The notes: generated from the sequence alone by a model not told the origin. 64,000 bases of DNA from Mixta intestinalis (GCF_009914055.1 NZ_CP028271.1:4216001-4280000), one strand, 5' to 3'. Shown: positions 54,577 to 64,000, counted from the first letter of the stretch. Translations and numbers: made by a program.

Positions 54577-56526
54577 ATGCGATTAACCACCAAACTGTCA
54601 ACGTTTATCGCGCTACTTATTACTCTGGCACTGGTTTTAATGGTTGCCGGCTGCGCGCTGAGTTTTTTCTGGCTGCGCGGCGAGCGCGTAGAAAACCAGG
54701 TGCAGACGCTGGCAACTGAAATCGATCGGGCGCTGTTGATGCAACAGGTCGATAATCTTTCCCCCTGGCTGCGGCATACTATGCCGCTGCTGGATATTGA
54801 ACATCTGGAGATTCATACACCACAAAGCGTCGCGCTGAAGCTCTCGCGCCATCAGCATCCGCTGCTGGAAGATGCGCCTAACCGTTTTCGCCGTTACGAA
54901 CTGCCTCTGCAACACCAGCAGGGCTGGACGTTACGTGTCGACCTGCTCGATCCCGCCGATACTTTCTTCCGTTCCTTTATTGGATCTACCACGCTGATCA
55001 TTATGTTGCTGGTGGCAGGCGTAATGATGCTGCTGCTGGTGCCCACGCACCGCTGGCTCTGGCGGCAGTTGAGAGGGATGGAAAGTCTGGAACGGCGCGC
55101 CGAACGGATTATTGCCGGTGAGCGTCGCGGCATCGGGCGCGGCAATGTTAATGAATGGCCGCAAAAAGCGTCGCTGGCTCTCGATTTGTTGCTGGAAGAT
55201 TTGCAGGAGGCGGGAGAGCAGCGTATCCGCATTGATACGTTGATCCGCGCCTTCACCGCTCAGGATGCCGCTACGGGGCTGAATAACCGCCTGTTCTTTG
55301 ACAACCAGCTGGCAACGCTGTTGGAAGATCAGGAGAAAGTTGGCACCCACGGCGTGGTGATGATGATTCGTCTGCCTGATTTTGACAGCCTGAGCGAGAC
55401 GTGGGGCAGCGCTGCGCTACAGGAATATCTCTTTTCGCTAGTGAACATGCTTTCTACTTTTGTTATGCGTTATCCTGGCGCGCTACTGGCACGCTATTTC
55501 CGCAGCGATTTTATGGTGTTGTTGCCGCATCGCACGCTGAAAGAGGCAGATGGCATCGCCGCCCAGCTGATTAAGGCCGTGGATGCGTTACCGCCAGCGC
55601 CGATGATCGATCGGCAAAATATGATCCATATCGGCATCAGCGCCTGGCGCAGCGGGCAGACAACGCAGCAGGTGCTGGAGAGCGTAGAACAGGCTACCCG
55701 TCACGCCTCGTTGCAGGGAGGGAACACCTGGGTTACCGGTGAAGGCTCGGATAGCGACGGCGGGCGCGGCAGTGTTAAGTGGCGCACGTTGCTGGAGCAT
55801 ACGCTGAAGCGCGGCGGCCCACGGCTTTATCAAAAACCGGCGGTGCTGCGTAACGGGCATGTCCATCACCGTGAACTGCTGCCGCGTATTTTTGACGGTG
55901 AGAAAGAACTGTTGGCTGCCGAGTTTATGCCGCTGGTGCAGCAGATGGGATTGGCAGAAGCCTATGACCGCCAGCTGATGCAGAACATTATGAAACTGTC
56001 ACTGCGCTGGCCAGAAGAGACGCTGGCCGTGCCCGTCACCATCGACTCATTATTACAGCCAGGTTTCCGACGCGCGCTGCGTGATATCCTGTTGCAGTGT
56101 ACAAAATCGCAGCGTCAGCGTTTTTTATTTGAACTTGCAGAGGCGGAAGTGTGTCAACACTTCAACCGATTGCAGCCAGCGCTGCGTTTATTAAAAGGTT
56201 TTGGCTGTCGCCTGGCGGTGAATCAGGCCGGGCTGACCGTGGTTAGCACCTCTTATATTACGCTGGCAGGCGTTGAGCTAATCAAGCTGCATCCCGGCCT
56301 GGTACGTAATATCGAGCGGCGTACGGAAAACCAGCTGTTTGTAAAAAGTTTACTGGAAGTCTGCAAGATGACGCCAACGCAGGTTTTTGCCGCAGGCGTG
56401 CGAACGCGAGAAGAGTGGCAAACGCTGGCGACACTGGGCGTGGCAGGCGGTCAGGGGGATTTCTTTTCCACTTCGCAGCTGGTGGATAGCAACGTGAAAA
56501 AATATTCGCAAAGAGTTCGGGTTTAA
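54577..56526 (+). CDS. csrD: RNase E specificity factor CsrD
   Basis: CsrD promotes RNase E decay of the CsrB and CsrC small RNAs and so indirectly frees CsrA. The 649-residue product has two membrane segments (about 10-33 and 130-155), a HAMP-like stretch, then GGDEF and EAL domains. Both are degenerate: the GGDEF signature reads RYFRSDF and the EAL signature reads ELLPRIF. So it should not make or degrade cyclic di-GMP, as known for E. coli CsrD (646 residues). Confidence 0.96.
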   Translation: MRLTTKLSTFIALLITLALVLMVAGCALSFFWLRGERVENQVQTLATEIDRALLMQQVDNLSPWLRHTMPLLDIEHLEIHTPQSVALKLSRHQHPLLEDAPNRFRRYELPLQHQQGWTLRVDLLDPADTFFRSFIGSTTLIIMLLVAGVMMLLLVPTHRWLWRQLRGMESLERRAERIIAGERRGIGRGNVNEWPQKASLALDLLLEDLQEAGEQRIRIDTLIRAFTAQDAATGLNNRLFFDNQLATLLEDQEKVGTHGVVMMIRLPDFDSLSETWGSAALQEYLFSLVNMLSTFVMRYPGALLARYFRSDFMVLLPHRTLKEADGIAAQLIKAVDALPPAPMIDRQNMIHIGISAWRSGQTTQQVLESVEQATRHASLQGGNTWVTGEGSDSDGGRGSVKWRTLLEHTLKRGGPRLYQKPAVLRNGHVHHRELLPRIFDGEKELLAAEFMPLVQQMGLAEAYDRQLMQNIMKLSLRWPEETLAVPVTIDSLLQPGFRRALRDILLQCTKSQRQRFLFELAEAEVCQHFNRLQPALRLLKGFGCRLAVNQAGLTVVSTSYITLAGVELIKLHPGLVRNIERRTENQLFVKSLLEVCKMTPTQVFAAGVRTREEWQTLATLGVAGGQGDFFSTSQLVDSNVKKYSQRVRV

Positions 56527-56831
56527 CCGGATGATTTGCCATAATGACGCGCGGTTATGGAGCCGGCGGCCATTTACGGCGGGTAACCGCTGTGGAAATT
56601 AAATGTTAAATTTTATAACCGTTATGTCCGCTTACCAGCCCGCTCTTGCGGGCATTTAGCTGGTTTTATGGCTAAATATTGTGGCCCTGCTGCGCCAGGC
56701 AGAGAACAAGCGCGAGATAGCTTGATTTTTCACCGAAGTAGAACGTTTTTGCGCCTTGTGGCGGCTTCGCGTGGTTGGTAAAGTAAGCGGATTTTATTTT
56801 CCGCCCCCAGCTTGCAGGATTATCCTTTAGT
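56527..56831 (+). promoter_or_regulatory. csrD-mreB gap with mreB leader
   Basis: The 305-base gap has no credible gene. GCCCGC / GCGGGC (56638-56653) with a UCUU loop may end csrD transcripts, although the T-run is short. A/T-rich stretches at 56600-56620 and 56660-56690 are candidate mreB promoters, but I could not settle on one. AGGA 12 bases before the mreB ATG is the probable ribosome binding site. Confidence 0.5.
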
Positions 56832-57875
56832 ATGTTTAAAAAATTTCGTGGCATGTTTTCCAACGACTTGTCCATTGACCTGGGTACTGCGAATACCCTG
56901 ATTTATGTCAAAGGCCAGGGCATCGTGCTGAATGAGCCCTCCGTTGTTGCTATCCGTCAGGATCGTGCCGGCTCCCCAAAGAGCGTTGCGGCAGTTGGCC
57001 ATGACGCAAAACAGATGCTTGGCCGTACGCCGGGCAATATTGCCGCTATCCGTCCGATGAAAGATGGCGTCATCGCCGATTTCTTTGTTACCGAAAAGAT
57101 GCTGCAGCACTTTATTAAGCAGGTGCACAGCAACAGCTTTATGCGTCCCAGCCCACGTGTGCTGGTGTGCGTGCCGGTTGGCGCTACGCAGGTTGAACGT
57201 CGCGCTATCCGCGAATCCGCTCAGGGCGCAGGCGCGCGCGAAGTTTTCCTGATTGAAGAGCCGATGGCGGCGGCGATCGGTGCTGGTCTGCCGGTGTCAG
57301 AAGCGACAGGTTCGATGGTTGTGGATATCGGTGGCGGTACCACTGAAGTGGCGGTCATTTCTCTCAACGGCGTGGTTTACTCCTCTTCCGTACGTATCGG
57401 CGGCGACCGCTTCGATGAAGCGATCATTAATTATGTGCGTCGTAACTACGGTTCATTGATCGGTGAAGCGACCGCTGAGCGTATCAAGCACGAAATCGGT
57501 TCCGCCTATCCGGGCGACGAAGTGCGTGAAATCGAAGTGCGCGGGCGTAATCTGGCTGAGGGTGTGCCGCGTGGCTTTACGCTGAACTCCAATGAGATCC
57601 TGGAAGCATTGCAGGAGCCGCTGACCGGCATCGTTAGCGCAGTTATGGTCGCGCTGGAACAGTGCCCGCCAGAGCTGGCCTCTGATATTTCAGAACGCGG
57701 TATGGTGCTCACCGGCGGCGGCGCGCTGCTGCGCAACCTGGATCGTCTGCTGATGGAAGAGACCGGCATTCCGGTCGTGGTAGCGGAAGATCCGCTGACC
57801 TGCGTAGCGCGCGGTGGTGGTAAAGCGTTGGAAATGATCGACATGCACGGCGGCGATTTGTTCAGCGAAGAATAA
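56832..57875 (+). CDS. mreB: Rod shape-determining protein MreB
   Basis: MreB is the bacterial actin that organises the elongasome along the lateral wall. The 347-residue product, as in E. coli, has the actin nucleotide motifs DLGTANTLIYVKG (residue 17 on) and VVDIGGGTTEVAVIS. It also has an N-terminal amphipathic helix (MFKKFRGMFS) for membrane binding. It heads mreBCD. Confidence 0.99.
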   Translation: MFKKFRGMFSNDLSIDLGTANTLIYVKGQGIVLNEPSVVAIRQDRAGSPKSVAAVGHDAKQMLGRTPGNIAAIRPMKDGVIADFFVTEKMLQHFIKQVHSNSFMRPSPRVLVCVPVGATQVERRAIRESAQGAGAREVFLIEEPMAAAIGAGLPVSEATGSMVVDIGGGTTEVAVISLNGVVYSSSVRIGGDRFDEAIINYVRRNYGSLIGEATAERIKHEIGSAYPGDEVREIEVRGRNLAEGVPRGFTLNSNEILEALQEPLTGIVSAVMVALEQCPPELASDISERGMVLTGGGALLRNLDRLLMEETGIPVVVAEDPLTCVARGGGKALEMIDMHGGDLFSEE

Positions 57876-57884
57876 TTTCGCCAG

Positions 57885-57918
57885 AAGGGAGCCGAAGCGC
57901 AAGCCACGCTCCCTTTTC
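57885..57918 (+). terminator. Terminator-like hairpin between mreB and mreC
   Basis: AAGGGAGC (57885-57892) pairs with GCTCCCTT (57908-57915), running into TTTT. It would end most mreB transcripts and let only some continue into mreCD, which agrees with the higher need for MreB. Confidence 0.75.
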
Positions 57919-57944
57919 TTGATGTCGGGGAATACGCAGAGTTT

Positions 57945-58973
57945 ATGAAGCCAATTTTCAGCAGGGGGCCTTCCCTGCAGCTCCGTCTTTTTCTGGCGGT
58001 TATCGTTGCCGTCGGCATTATTGTTGCCGACAGCCGCGTGGGTTCGTTTACCCAAGTCCGTAACTACATGGATACGGCGGTCAGTCCGTTCTATTTCCTG
58101 GCCAACGGGCCACGACAAATTCTGGACAGCGTTGCTGAAACGCTGGCCTCGCGTCAGCAGCTGGAGCAAGAGAATAAGGCGCTACAGCGCGAACTTTTTC
58201 TGAAGAATAGCGAGCTGCTGATGCTGGGGCAATACCGGCAGGAAAATGCGCGCCTGCGCGAACTGCTGGGCTCGCCGCTGCGTCAGGACGAGCAAAAGAT
58301 GGTAACGCAGGTGATCTCTACCGGAACCGATCCCTATACCGATCAGGTAGTTATCGATAAAGGCAGTATTAACGGCGTCTATGAAGGGCAGCCGGTGATT
58401 AGCGATAAAGGCGTGGTGGGGCAGGTTATTGCCGTCGGGCAGATGACCAGCCGCGTGCTGCTGATTTGCGACGCGTCCCATGCGCTGCCGATCCAGGTGC
58501 TGCGTAACGATATCCGGGTGATCGCAGCCGGTAACGGCTGTACGGAAGATTTACAGCTGGAACATCTGCCGGGCAATACCGATATTCGCGTTGGCGATGT
58601 GCTGGTGACATCCGGTCTGGGCGGGCGTTTCCCTGAAGGTTATCCGGTAGCGGTAGTGTCGTCTGTAAAGGTAGATACACAGCGGGCCTATACGGTGATT
58701 CAGGCGCGTCCGACAGCGGGCTTACAGCGTCTGCGCTATCTGCTGCTGCTGTGGGGAGCCGATCGTAACGGCGATCTGCCAATGGCACCGGATGAAGTGC
58801 ATCGGGTTGCTAATGAACGCTTGATGCAGATGATGCCGCAGGTGCTGCCGCCAGCGGGAGAAATGGGGCCGCCCCTGCCACCACAGGTCAACGACACAGC
58901 ACCAAACGCTGGCGCGCCAGCTGCTAATTCATCCGCCGGTGCCAGAAACGGCGTATCGGGAGGTCAGCCTTGA
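57945..58973 (+). CDS. mreC: Rod shape-determining protein MreC
   Basis: MreC is a periplasmic elongasome protein anchored by one N-terminal segment (about 12-32) that activates PBP2-RodA. The 342-residue product has a coiled coil after the anchor (about 65-110), two beta-barrel domains and a Pro-rich C-terminal tail typical of enterobacteria. Its stop overlaps mreD by four bases. Confidence 0.97.
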   Translation: MKPIFSRGPSLQLRLFLAVIVAVGIIVADSRVGSFTQVRNYMDTAVSPFYFLANGPRQILDSVAETLASRQQLEQENKALQRELFLKNSELLMLGQYRQENARLRELLGSPLRQDEQKMVTQVISTGTDPYTDQVVIDKGSINGVYEGQPVISDKGVVGQVIAVGQMTSRVLLICDASHALPIQVLRNDIRVIAAGNGCTEDLQLEHLPGNTDIRVGDVLVTSGLGGRFPEGYPVAVVSSVKVDTQRAYTVIQARPTAGLQRLRYLLLLWGADRNGDLPMAPDEVHRVANERLMQMMPQVLPPAGEMGPPLPPQVNDTAPNAGAPAANSSAGARNGVSGGQP

Positions 58974-59458
58974 GTCGCTATCGCAGTCACGGCCGCTGGG
59001 TCATCTGGCTCTCGTTTCTTGTCGCGCTGGTGCTGCAAATCATGCCCTGGCCGGATGAACTCTATATGTTTCGTCCCTCCTGGCTGCTGTTGATTCTGAT
59101 TTACTGGCTGCTGGCGCTGCCGCATCGGGTTAGCGTCGGCACCGGCTTTCTGATGGGGGGCATTATGGACCTCATCTCCGGCTCAACGCTGGGCGTGCGC
59201 GCGCTGGCGCTCAGCATTATCGCCTATCTGGTGGCGTTTAAATTCCAGCTTTTCCGTAACCTGGCGTTGTGGCAACAGGCGTTAATGGTTATGGTGCTAT
59301 CTCTGGCCATGAACGTGATTGTTTTCTGGGCCGAGTTCCTGGTAATTAATATCTCGTTTCGCCCGGAAATTTTCTGGAGCAGCGTTATCGACGGTATTTT
59401 GTGGCCGTGGCTATTCTTATTGATGAGAAAAATTCGTCGTCAATTCGCAGTGCAATAA
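58970..59458 (+). CDS. mreD: Rod shape-determining protein MreD
   Basis: MreD is a small integral inner-membrane protein of the elongasome that modulates MreC-PBP2. The 162-residue product has five or six hydrophobic segments (first WVIWLSFLVALVLQIMPWP). It starts at TTG or GTG-like context overlapping mreC (ORF start at 58970), as in E. coli. The maf gene follows by 8 bases. Confidence 0.96.
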   Translation: MSRYRSHGRWVIWLSFLVALVLQIMPWPDELYMFRPSWLLLILIYWLLALPHRVSVGTGFLMGGIMDLISGSTLGVRALALSIIAYLVAFKFQLFRNLALWQQALMVMVLSLAMNVIVFWAEFLVINISFRPEIFWSSVIDGILWPWLFLLMRKIRRQFAVQ

Positions 59459-59466
59459 GGACAACT

Positions 59467-60054
59467 ATGTTATCCCTTTATCTTGCCTCCGGTTCACCGC
59501 GTCGACGTGAACTGTTAGCGCAGCTTGGCCTGCGTTTTGAGCGTCTCCTGACCGAGGTTGAAGAGCAGCGTCGTGCAGAAGAGAGCGCGCAACATTATGT
59601 GCGTCGCCTGGCGCGGGAAAAGGCGCAGGCGGGCGTTGCAGTCGCACCGCAGGATCTGCCGGTGCTGGGTGCGGATACCATTGTGGTACTGAACGGTGAA
59701 GTGCTGGAAAAGCCGCGCGATGCGGCACATGCAGCAGAAATGCTTATGCGTCTGTCAGGTAACACGCATCAGGTGATGACGGCGGTGGCGCTGGCGGATC
59801 GTCAACATGAACTGGATTGTCTGGTGCAGACGGAGGTGACCTTCCGCCTGCTGACGCCGCAAGATATTCATGACTATATCGCCAGCGGCGAACCGATGGA
59901 CAAAGCTGGCGCCTATGGTATTCAGGGGCTTGGCGGCAACTTTGTCAGAAAAATTAATGGAAGCTATCACGCTGTGGTTGGCCTGCCGCTGGTGGAAACG
60001 CACGAGTTGTTCAGCCATTTTCAATCACTGCGTGAGGTGGGTGAGAGGTCATGA
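59467..60054 (+). CDS. yhdE: Nucleoside triphosphate pyrophosphatase Maf/YhdE
   Basis: The Maf family hydrolyses dTTP, UTP and modified pyrimidine nucleotides to monophosphates. The start is ATG 59467 (MLSLYLASGSPRRRELLAQL), giving 195 residues; the frame extends into mreD without family sequence. The SGSPRRREL motif, VLGADTIVVL and the EPMDKAGAYGIQG segment are present. It overlaps rng at its stop. Confidence 0.95.
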   Translation: MLSLYLASGSPRRRELLAQLGLRFERLLTEVEEQRRAEESAQHYVRRLAREKAQAGVAVAPQDLPVLGADTIVVLNGEVLEKPRDAAHAAEMLMRLSGNTHQVMTAVALADRQHELDCLVQTEVTFRLLTPQDIHDYIASGEPMDKAGAYGIQGLGGNFVRKINGSYHAVVGLPLVETHELFSHFQSLREVGERS

Positions 60055-61523
60055 TGACGGCTGAGCTACTGGTAAACGTCACGCCATCCGAAACGCGCGT
60101 GGCTTATATTGACGGCGGTATCCTGCAGGAAATCCATATCGAACGCGAAGCGAAGCGCGGTATCGTTGGTAATATCTATAAAGGACGCGTGAGCCGCGTT
60201 CTGCCTGGCATGCAGGCCGCCTTCGTCGATATCGGTCTGGATAAAGCCGCCTTTTTGCACGCCTCCGATATTATGCCGCACACCGAGTGCGTAGCGGGCG
60301 AAGAGCAGAAAAACTTTAGCGTCCGGGATATTGCTGAGCTGGTACGCCAGGGACAGGATCTGATGGTGCAGGTGGTGAAAGATCCGCTGGGCACTAAAGG
60401 GGCGCGTCTGACCACCGATATTACCCTGCCTTCGCGCTATCTGGTGTTTATGCCTGGTGCTTCGCATGTCGGCGTGTCGCAGCGCATTGAGAGCGAGGCG
60501 GAGCGCGACAGGTTGAAAGCGGTGGTTTCCGGCTACTGTGATGAGCAGGGCGGTTTTATTATTCGTACCGCAGCGGAAGGCATCGGCGAAGAGGAGCTGG
60601 CGCAGGATGCCGCTTTCCTTAAGCGTCTGTGGACGAAAGTCATTGAGCGCAAAAAGCGTAATAAAACCCGCTGTCGTCTGTATGGCGAACTGGCGCTGGC
60701 GCAGCGCGTCCTGCGTGATTTTGCCGGTGCCGCGCTCGATCGTATTCGTGTTGATTCACGCCTGACCTACGAGCTGCTGCTGGAATTCACATCCGAATAT
60801 ATCCCCGAAATGACGGCCAAGCTGGAGCACTACAGCGGCAAGCAGCCGATATTCGATCTCTATGACGTAGAGAATGAGATCCAGCGTGCACTCGATCGCA
60901 AAGTAGAGCTGAAGTCGGGCGGCTATTTGATCATCGATCAGACGGAAGCGATGACCACCATTGATATCAATACCGGTGCCTTTGTCGGCCATCGCAATCT
61001 CGATGAAACCATCTTCAATACCAATATTGAGGCGACGCAGGCGATTGCCCGCCAGCTAAGGCTGCGCAATCTTGGCGGCATCATCATCATCGATTTTATC
61101 GATATGAATAACGAAGAACACCGTCGCCGCGTGTTGCATTCGCTTGACAGTGCGCTGAGTAAAGATCGTGTGAAAACCAGCATTAACGGCTTCTCCGCGC
61201 TGGGGCTGGTAGAGATGACGCGTAAACGCACCCGTGAAAGCATTGAGCATGTGCTGTGTCAGGATTGCCCGGTTTGTAAAGGGCGCGGCACGCTGAAAAC
61301 GGTTGAAACCGTCTGCTACGAAATCATGCGTGAAATTGTGCGCGTTCATCATGCCTACGATACCGATCGTTTCCTGGTTTACGTATCACCCACCGTAGGC
61401 GAGGCGCTGAAAAGCGAAGAGTCGCACGCGCTGGCAGAGGTTGAGCTGTTTGTTGGCAAGCAGGTTAAGGTGCAGGTTGAGCCGCTCTATACCCAGGAGC
61501 AGTTCGACGTTGTGATGATGTAA
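60054..61523 (+). CDS. rng: Ribonuclease G
   Basis: RNase G is an endoribonuclease that matures the 5' end of 16S rRNA and degrades some mRNAs, such as adhE. The start is the second of two adjacent ATGs (60054), which has better spacing from AGAGG and gives 489 residues as in E. coli. It has an S1 domain (about 38-120), the DNase I-like catalytic domain with TEAMTTIDINTG and IIIDFIDMN, and the zinc-link Cys pair in CPVCKGRG. It overlaps yhdE by one base. Confidence 0.97.
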   Translation: MTAELLVNVTPSETRVAYIDGGILQEIHIEREAKRGIVGNIYKGRVSRVLPGMQAAFVDIGLDKAAFLHASDIMPHTECVAGEEQKNFSVRDIAELVRQGQDLMVQVVKDPLGTKGARLTTDITLPSRYLVFMPGASHVGVSQRIESEAERDRLKAVVSGYCDEQGGFIIRTAAEGIGEEELAQDAAFLKRLWTKVIERKKRNKTRCRLYGELALAQRVLRDFAGAALDRIRVDSRLTYELLLEFTSEYIPEMTAKLEHYSGKQPIFDLYDVENEIQRALDRKVELKSGGYLIIDQTEAMTTIDINTGAFVGHRNLDETIFNTNIEATQAIARQLRLRNLGGIIIIDFIDMNNEEHRRRVLHSLDSALSKDRVKTSINGFSALGLVEMTRKRTRESIEHVLCQDCPVCKGRGTLKTVETVCYEIMREIVRVHHAYDTDRFLVYVSPTVGEALKSEESHALAEVELFVGKQVKVQVEPLYTQEQFDVVMM

Positions 61524-61704
61524 AATCTGGTTAATATTTTGACCAGATTTTACCGGTTTCTCTCCCGTCAAGCGCTAAAAATGCGCGCCTGTTTCAGGTA
61601 AACTAGAGTGACCTGCTTCTCCCTGACAGCGGCGGCTAGCGCATCTTCGGGAAGATAAGACAGCTTATTTAACCGTTCAGTGTGCGCAAGACAAGGAGAG
61701 GTGT

Positions 61705-64000
61705 GTGAGGCAACTGCCCAGGATCCTGTTACTTACAGGCGCAGCGTTGATTGTCATCGTGGCGCTACTGGTCAGCGGCCTGCGGTTGTTGATGCCGCAA
61801 ATCGATCGTCACCGCGATATTGTGCTGGATGCCGTCTCTTCCGCTACCGGTTTGCCAGTCAACGCCGCGATGTTGCAGGGGCGCTGGGAAAATTTTGGCC
61901 CAACGCTGGATGCCCATCAGCTGGCGGTAACGCTTCCTGACGGCGGCTCGCTTACCATCGATCGCGTTACGCTGGCGCTTGATATCTGGCAGTCGCTGCT
62001 GCACCTGCGCTGGCAGTTTCGTGAACTTACCTTCTGGCAGCTCGATCTCGACAGCCGTTCTCCGCTCATCAGTAACGATCAAAACAACCACACCCTGAAG
62101 GCGGGGCAGATAAACGATCTCTTCCTGCGCCAGTTCGATCACTTTGATTTACGTGACAGCCGCATACGTTTCCAGACGCCTTCCGGCCAACGCGCCGAGC
62201 TGGCTATTCCCCGTCTGAGCTGGCTGAATGAAAAAGCGCGGCATCGTGCAGAAGGCGAAGTCAGCCTTTCCAGCTTTACCGGGCAGCACGGCATCGTGCA
62301 GGTGCGGCTGGATTTGCGCGATGAAAATGGCCTGCTGAACAGCGGGCGCGTCTGGATGCAGGCTGACGACGTGGATGTTAAGCCCTGGCTGGGGCAGTGG
62401 ATGCGTGATAACACCACCTTACAGCGTGCGCGTTTCAGCCTGGCAGCCTGGCTCAGCCTGAAAGAGGGCGAAATTTATGATGGTGATGTCTGGTTGAAAC
62501 AGGGCGGTGCGCACTGGCAGGGCGATAAACAGCCGCACCGGCTGGAAGTGGATAATCTGACGCTGCACCTGGCGCGTTGGCGCAGCGGCTGGACCGTTAC
62601 CATGCCGCAAAACAGTTTGCGCACCGATGGCAAGGCATGGCCAAAAGGGCATTTTGCGCTGGCGTGGCTGCCGCAGCGCGCAGATGCGCCAGGTACGCAG
62701 GCCGAAGAGGAGCTGCGCGTGCGCGCAACGGGGCTGAACCTGCAACGTCTCGAACCCTTGATTCCGCTTTTTTCCCGCCTGTCGCCGCAGCTGCTGAAAA
62801 ACTGGCGTACCCTGCAACCGCAGGGAACCATTGATACGCTGGCGCTGGATGTGCCGCTGCACCAGCCGGAGCAGAGCCGCTTCCAGGCACGCTGGCATGA
62901 TATGAACTGGCAGCACTGGCATCTGCTGCCGGGCGCGCAGCACGTTGCCGGGCGACTGAGCGGCAGTTTGCCTGACGGACGCCTTGAATTCAGCGTCAGG
63001 GATGCGGTAATGCCTTACGGCACCATGTTCCGTGCGCCGCTGGAGGTAAAAGAGGCCACCGGCACGTTGAACTGGCAGCATAGTAAAAATGCCCTGGCGC
63101 TACAGGGCAGGCAGTTGGATGTCCAGGCGCGCTCGTTGTGGGCAAAGGGTGATTTTAGCTATCGTCAGGCAGCGGGCCAGCCGCCACAGCTCGATATTCT
63201 GGCGGGCATTAATGTTACGCACGCCGGAGACGCCTGGCGCTACTTCCCGGAACCGCTGATGGGCACTGGCCTGACCAACTATCTGAGCGGCGCGATTAAA
63301 GGCGGCGAGGTCAATAATGCCACGCTGCTGTTTGCCGGTAACCCCAAACTTTTCCCCTTCCGCCACAATGATGGCATGTTTGAAGTCTGGGTGCCGCTGC
63401 GTAATGCCAGCTACGCCTTCCAGCCAGGCTGGCCCGCTATCGACAAGCTCGATATCGATCTCGATTTTGTTAATGACGGCCTGTGGATGAAAGCGCAACA
63501 GGCGATGCTGGGTAAAGTGCAGGCAAACAATGTCAGTGCGATCATACCGGACTACCTGAAACAGAAGCTGATCATCAACGGCGATCTGCGCGGCGAGGCG
63601 GCCGATATTCGTGACTATTTCCATCAGACGCCGTTACAGCCGTCATTAGGCGCTGCGCTTGACGAGCTACAGCTGGGCGGGCAGACCGGTGGGCATCTGA
63701 AACTCGATATCCCGCTGAACGGTAAACTGGTGCATGCCACAGGCGATGTGCAGCTGAATAATAACTCACTGTTTGTTGCGCCGCTGGGCACGCAGCTTAC
63801 CGGGCTGAGCGGCAGCTTTACTTACGATAACGGCAATTTACGCAGTGATACGCTGCGGGCGAACTGGTTCGGGCAGCCGGTGAACGTCACCTTCAATACG
63901 CAGGAGCAGCCGGAGGCGTACCGTATTGGTGTTAACCTGGCGGCAGACTGGCAGGTTAACCAGCTCTCACCGTTGCCCGCCGCCGTCAGCCATCAGCTGA
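61705..64000 (+). CDS. yhdP: AsmA-like phospholipid transport protein YhdP (5' part)
   Basis: YhdP is a very long AsmA-like bridge protein between the inner and outer membranes that, with TamB and YdbH, moves phospholipids to the outer membrane. The start is GTG 61705 (RQLPRILLLTGAALIVIVAL follows), with AAGGAGAGG upstream. The first segment (about 7-27) is the inner-membrane anchor. The 765 codons seen stay open to the window end and match E. coli YhdP (1266 residues) in segments such as LDIWQSLLHLRWQF, RQFDHFDLRDS and FPEPLMGTGL. The 3' part lies outside. Confidence 0.95.
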   Translation, partial: MRQLPRILLLTGAALIVIVALLVSGLRLLMPQIDRHRDIVLDAVSSATGLPVNAAMLQGRWENFGPTLDAHQLAVTLPDGGSLTIDRVTLALDIWQSLLHLRWQFRELTFWQLDLDSRSPLISNDQNNHTLKAGQINDLFLRQFDHFDLRDSRIRFQTPSGQRAELAIPRLSWLNEKARHRAEGEVSLSSFTGQHGIVQVRLDLRDENGLLNSGRVWMQADDVDVKPWLGQWMRDNTTLQRARFSLAAWLSLKEGEIYDGDVWLKQGGAHWQGDKQPHRLEVDNLTLHLARWRSGWTVTMPQNSLRTDGKAWPKGHFALAWLPQRADAPGTQAEEELRVRATGLNLQRLEPLIPLFSRLSPQLLKNWRTLQPQGTIDTLALDVPLHQPEQSRFQARWHDMNWQHWHLLPGAQHVAGRLSGSLPDGRLEFSVRDAVMPYGTMFRAPLEVKEATGTLNWQHSKNALALQGRQLDVQARSLWAKGDFSYRQAAGQPPQLDILAGINVTHAGDAWRYFPEPLMGTGLTNYLSGAIKGGEVNNATLLFAGNPKLFPFRHNDGMFEVWVPLRNASYAFQPGWPAIDKLDIDLDFVNDGLWMKAQQAMLGKVQANNVSAIIPDYLKQKLIINGDLRGEAADIRDYFHQTPLQPSLGAALDELQLGGQTGGHLKLDIPLNGKLVHATGDVQLNNNSLFVAPLGTQLTGLSGSFTYDNGNLRSDTLRANWFGQPVNVTFNTQEQPEAYRIGVNLAADWQVNQLSPLPAAVSHQL

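Noticed and set aside
62419..63081. A 220-codon antisense frame in yhdP.
   Set aside because: The plus-strand yhdP frame is open from 61705 to the end and matches the family; the antisense frame has no recognisable content.

Overview
This window is a chromosomal segment of a member of the order Enterobacterales. Gene order, protein lengths and regulatory sites follow the Escherichia coli 73-74 min region (str, S10, spc and alpha operons, then the trkA/fmt, rrnD and fis/acc/mre regions). It differs from E. coli in several places: zntR is absent between yhdN and arfA, a type II dehydroquinase gene (aroQ) precedes accBC, msrPQ sits beside aroQ, an alpha-carbonic anhydrase gene lies between dusB and prmA, and one LpxL/LpxP-type acyltransferase gene lies between yhdW and fis. 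These differences point to a non-Escherichia genus. An Erwiniaceae member (Erwinia/Pantoea/Mixta-like) is my guess, made without any database search. No phage, insertion sequence, CRISPR array or obvious foreign island was seen.

Layout: (1) 1-6541, yheO (frameshifted)-tusDCB, then the str operon rpsL-rpsG-fusA-tufA. (2) 6542-8162, Fur-type bfd-bfr and a convergent lone prepilin peptidase. (3) 8163-22252, S10, spc and alpha operons: 28 ribosomal protein/secY/rpoA genes with their autoregulatory leaders. (4) 22253-32284, yhdN, arfA with its internal hairpin, mscL-trkA-rsmB-fmt-def leftward, and dprA-smg-yrdD-tsaC-aroE-yrdB rightward against yrdA. (5) 32285-38270, a complete rRNA operon: P1/P2, boxA, 16S, tRNA-Ile(GAT), tRNA-Ala(TGC), 23S, 5S, tRNA-Thr(GGT), a second 5S and a terminator. 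(6) 38271-42837, a leftward amino-acid ABC transporter operon yhdWXYZ behind a clear sigma-54 promoter with an NtrC-like site. (7) 42838-54361, leftward lipid A acyltransferase, fis-dusB, alpha-carbonic anhydrase, prmA, panF-yhdT, accBC-aroQ, msrPQ and acuI. (8) 54577-64000, rightward csrD, mreBCD-maf-rng and the 5' part of yhdP, which runs off the end.

Most of the window is the core machinery of growth: translation factors, half of the ribosomal proteins, rRNA, Sec translocation, RNA polymerase alpha, initiator tRNA formylation and peptide deformylation, fatty acid synthesis entry, and cell shape. The observations I rate highest are the single-base frameshift in yheO, the sigma-54/NtrC arrangement before yhdW, the terminator-like hairpin inside arfA, a long hairpin in the tRNA-Ile/tRNA-Ala spacer, two non-identical 5S genes, and the terminator-like hairpin between mreB and mreC. 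I found no convincing undescribed system here.
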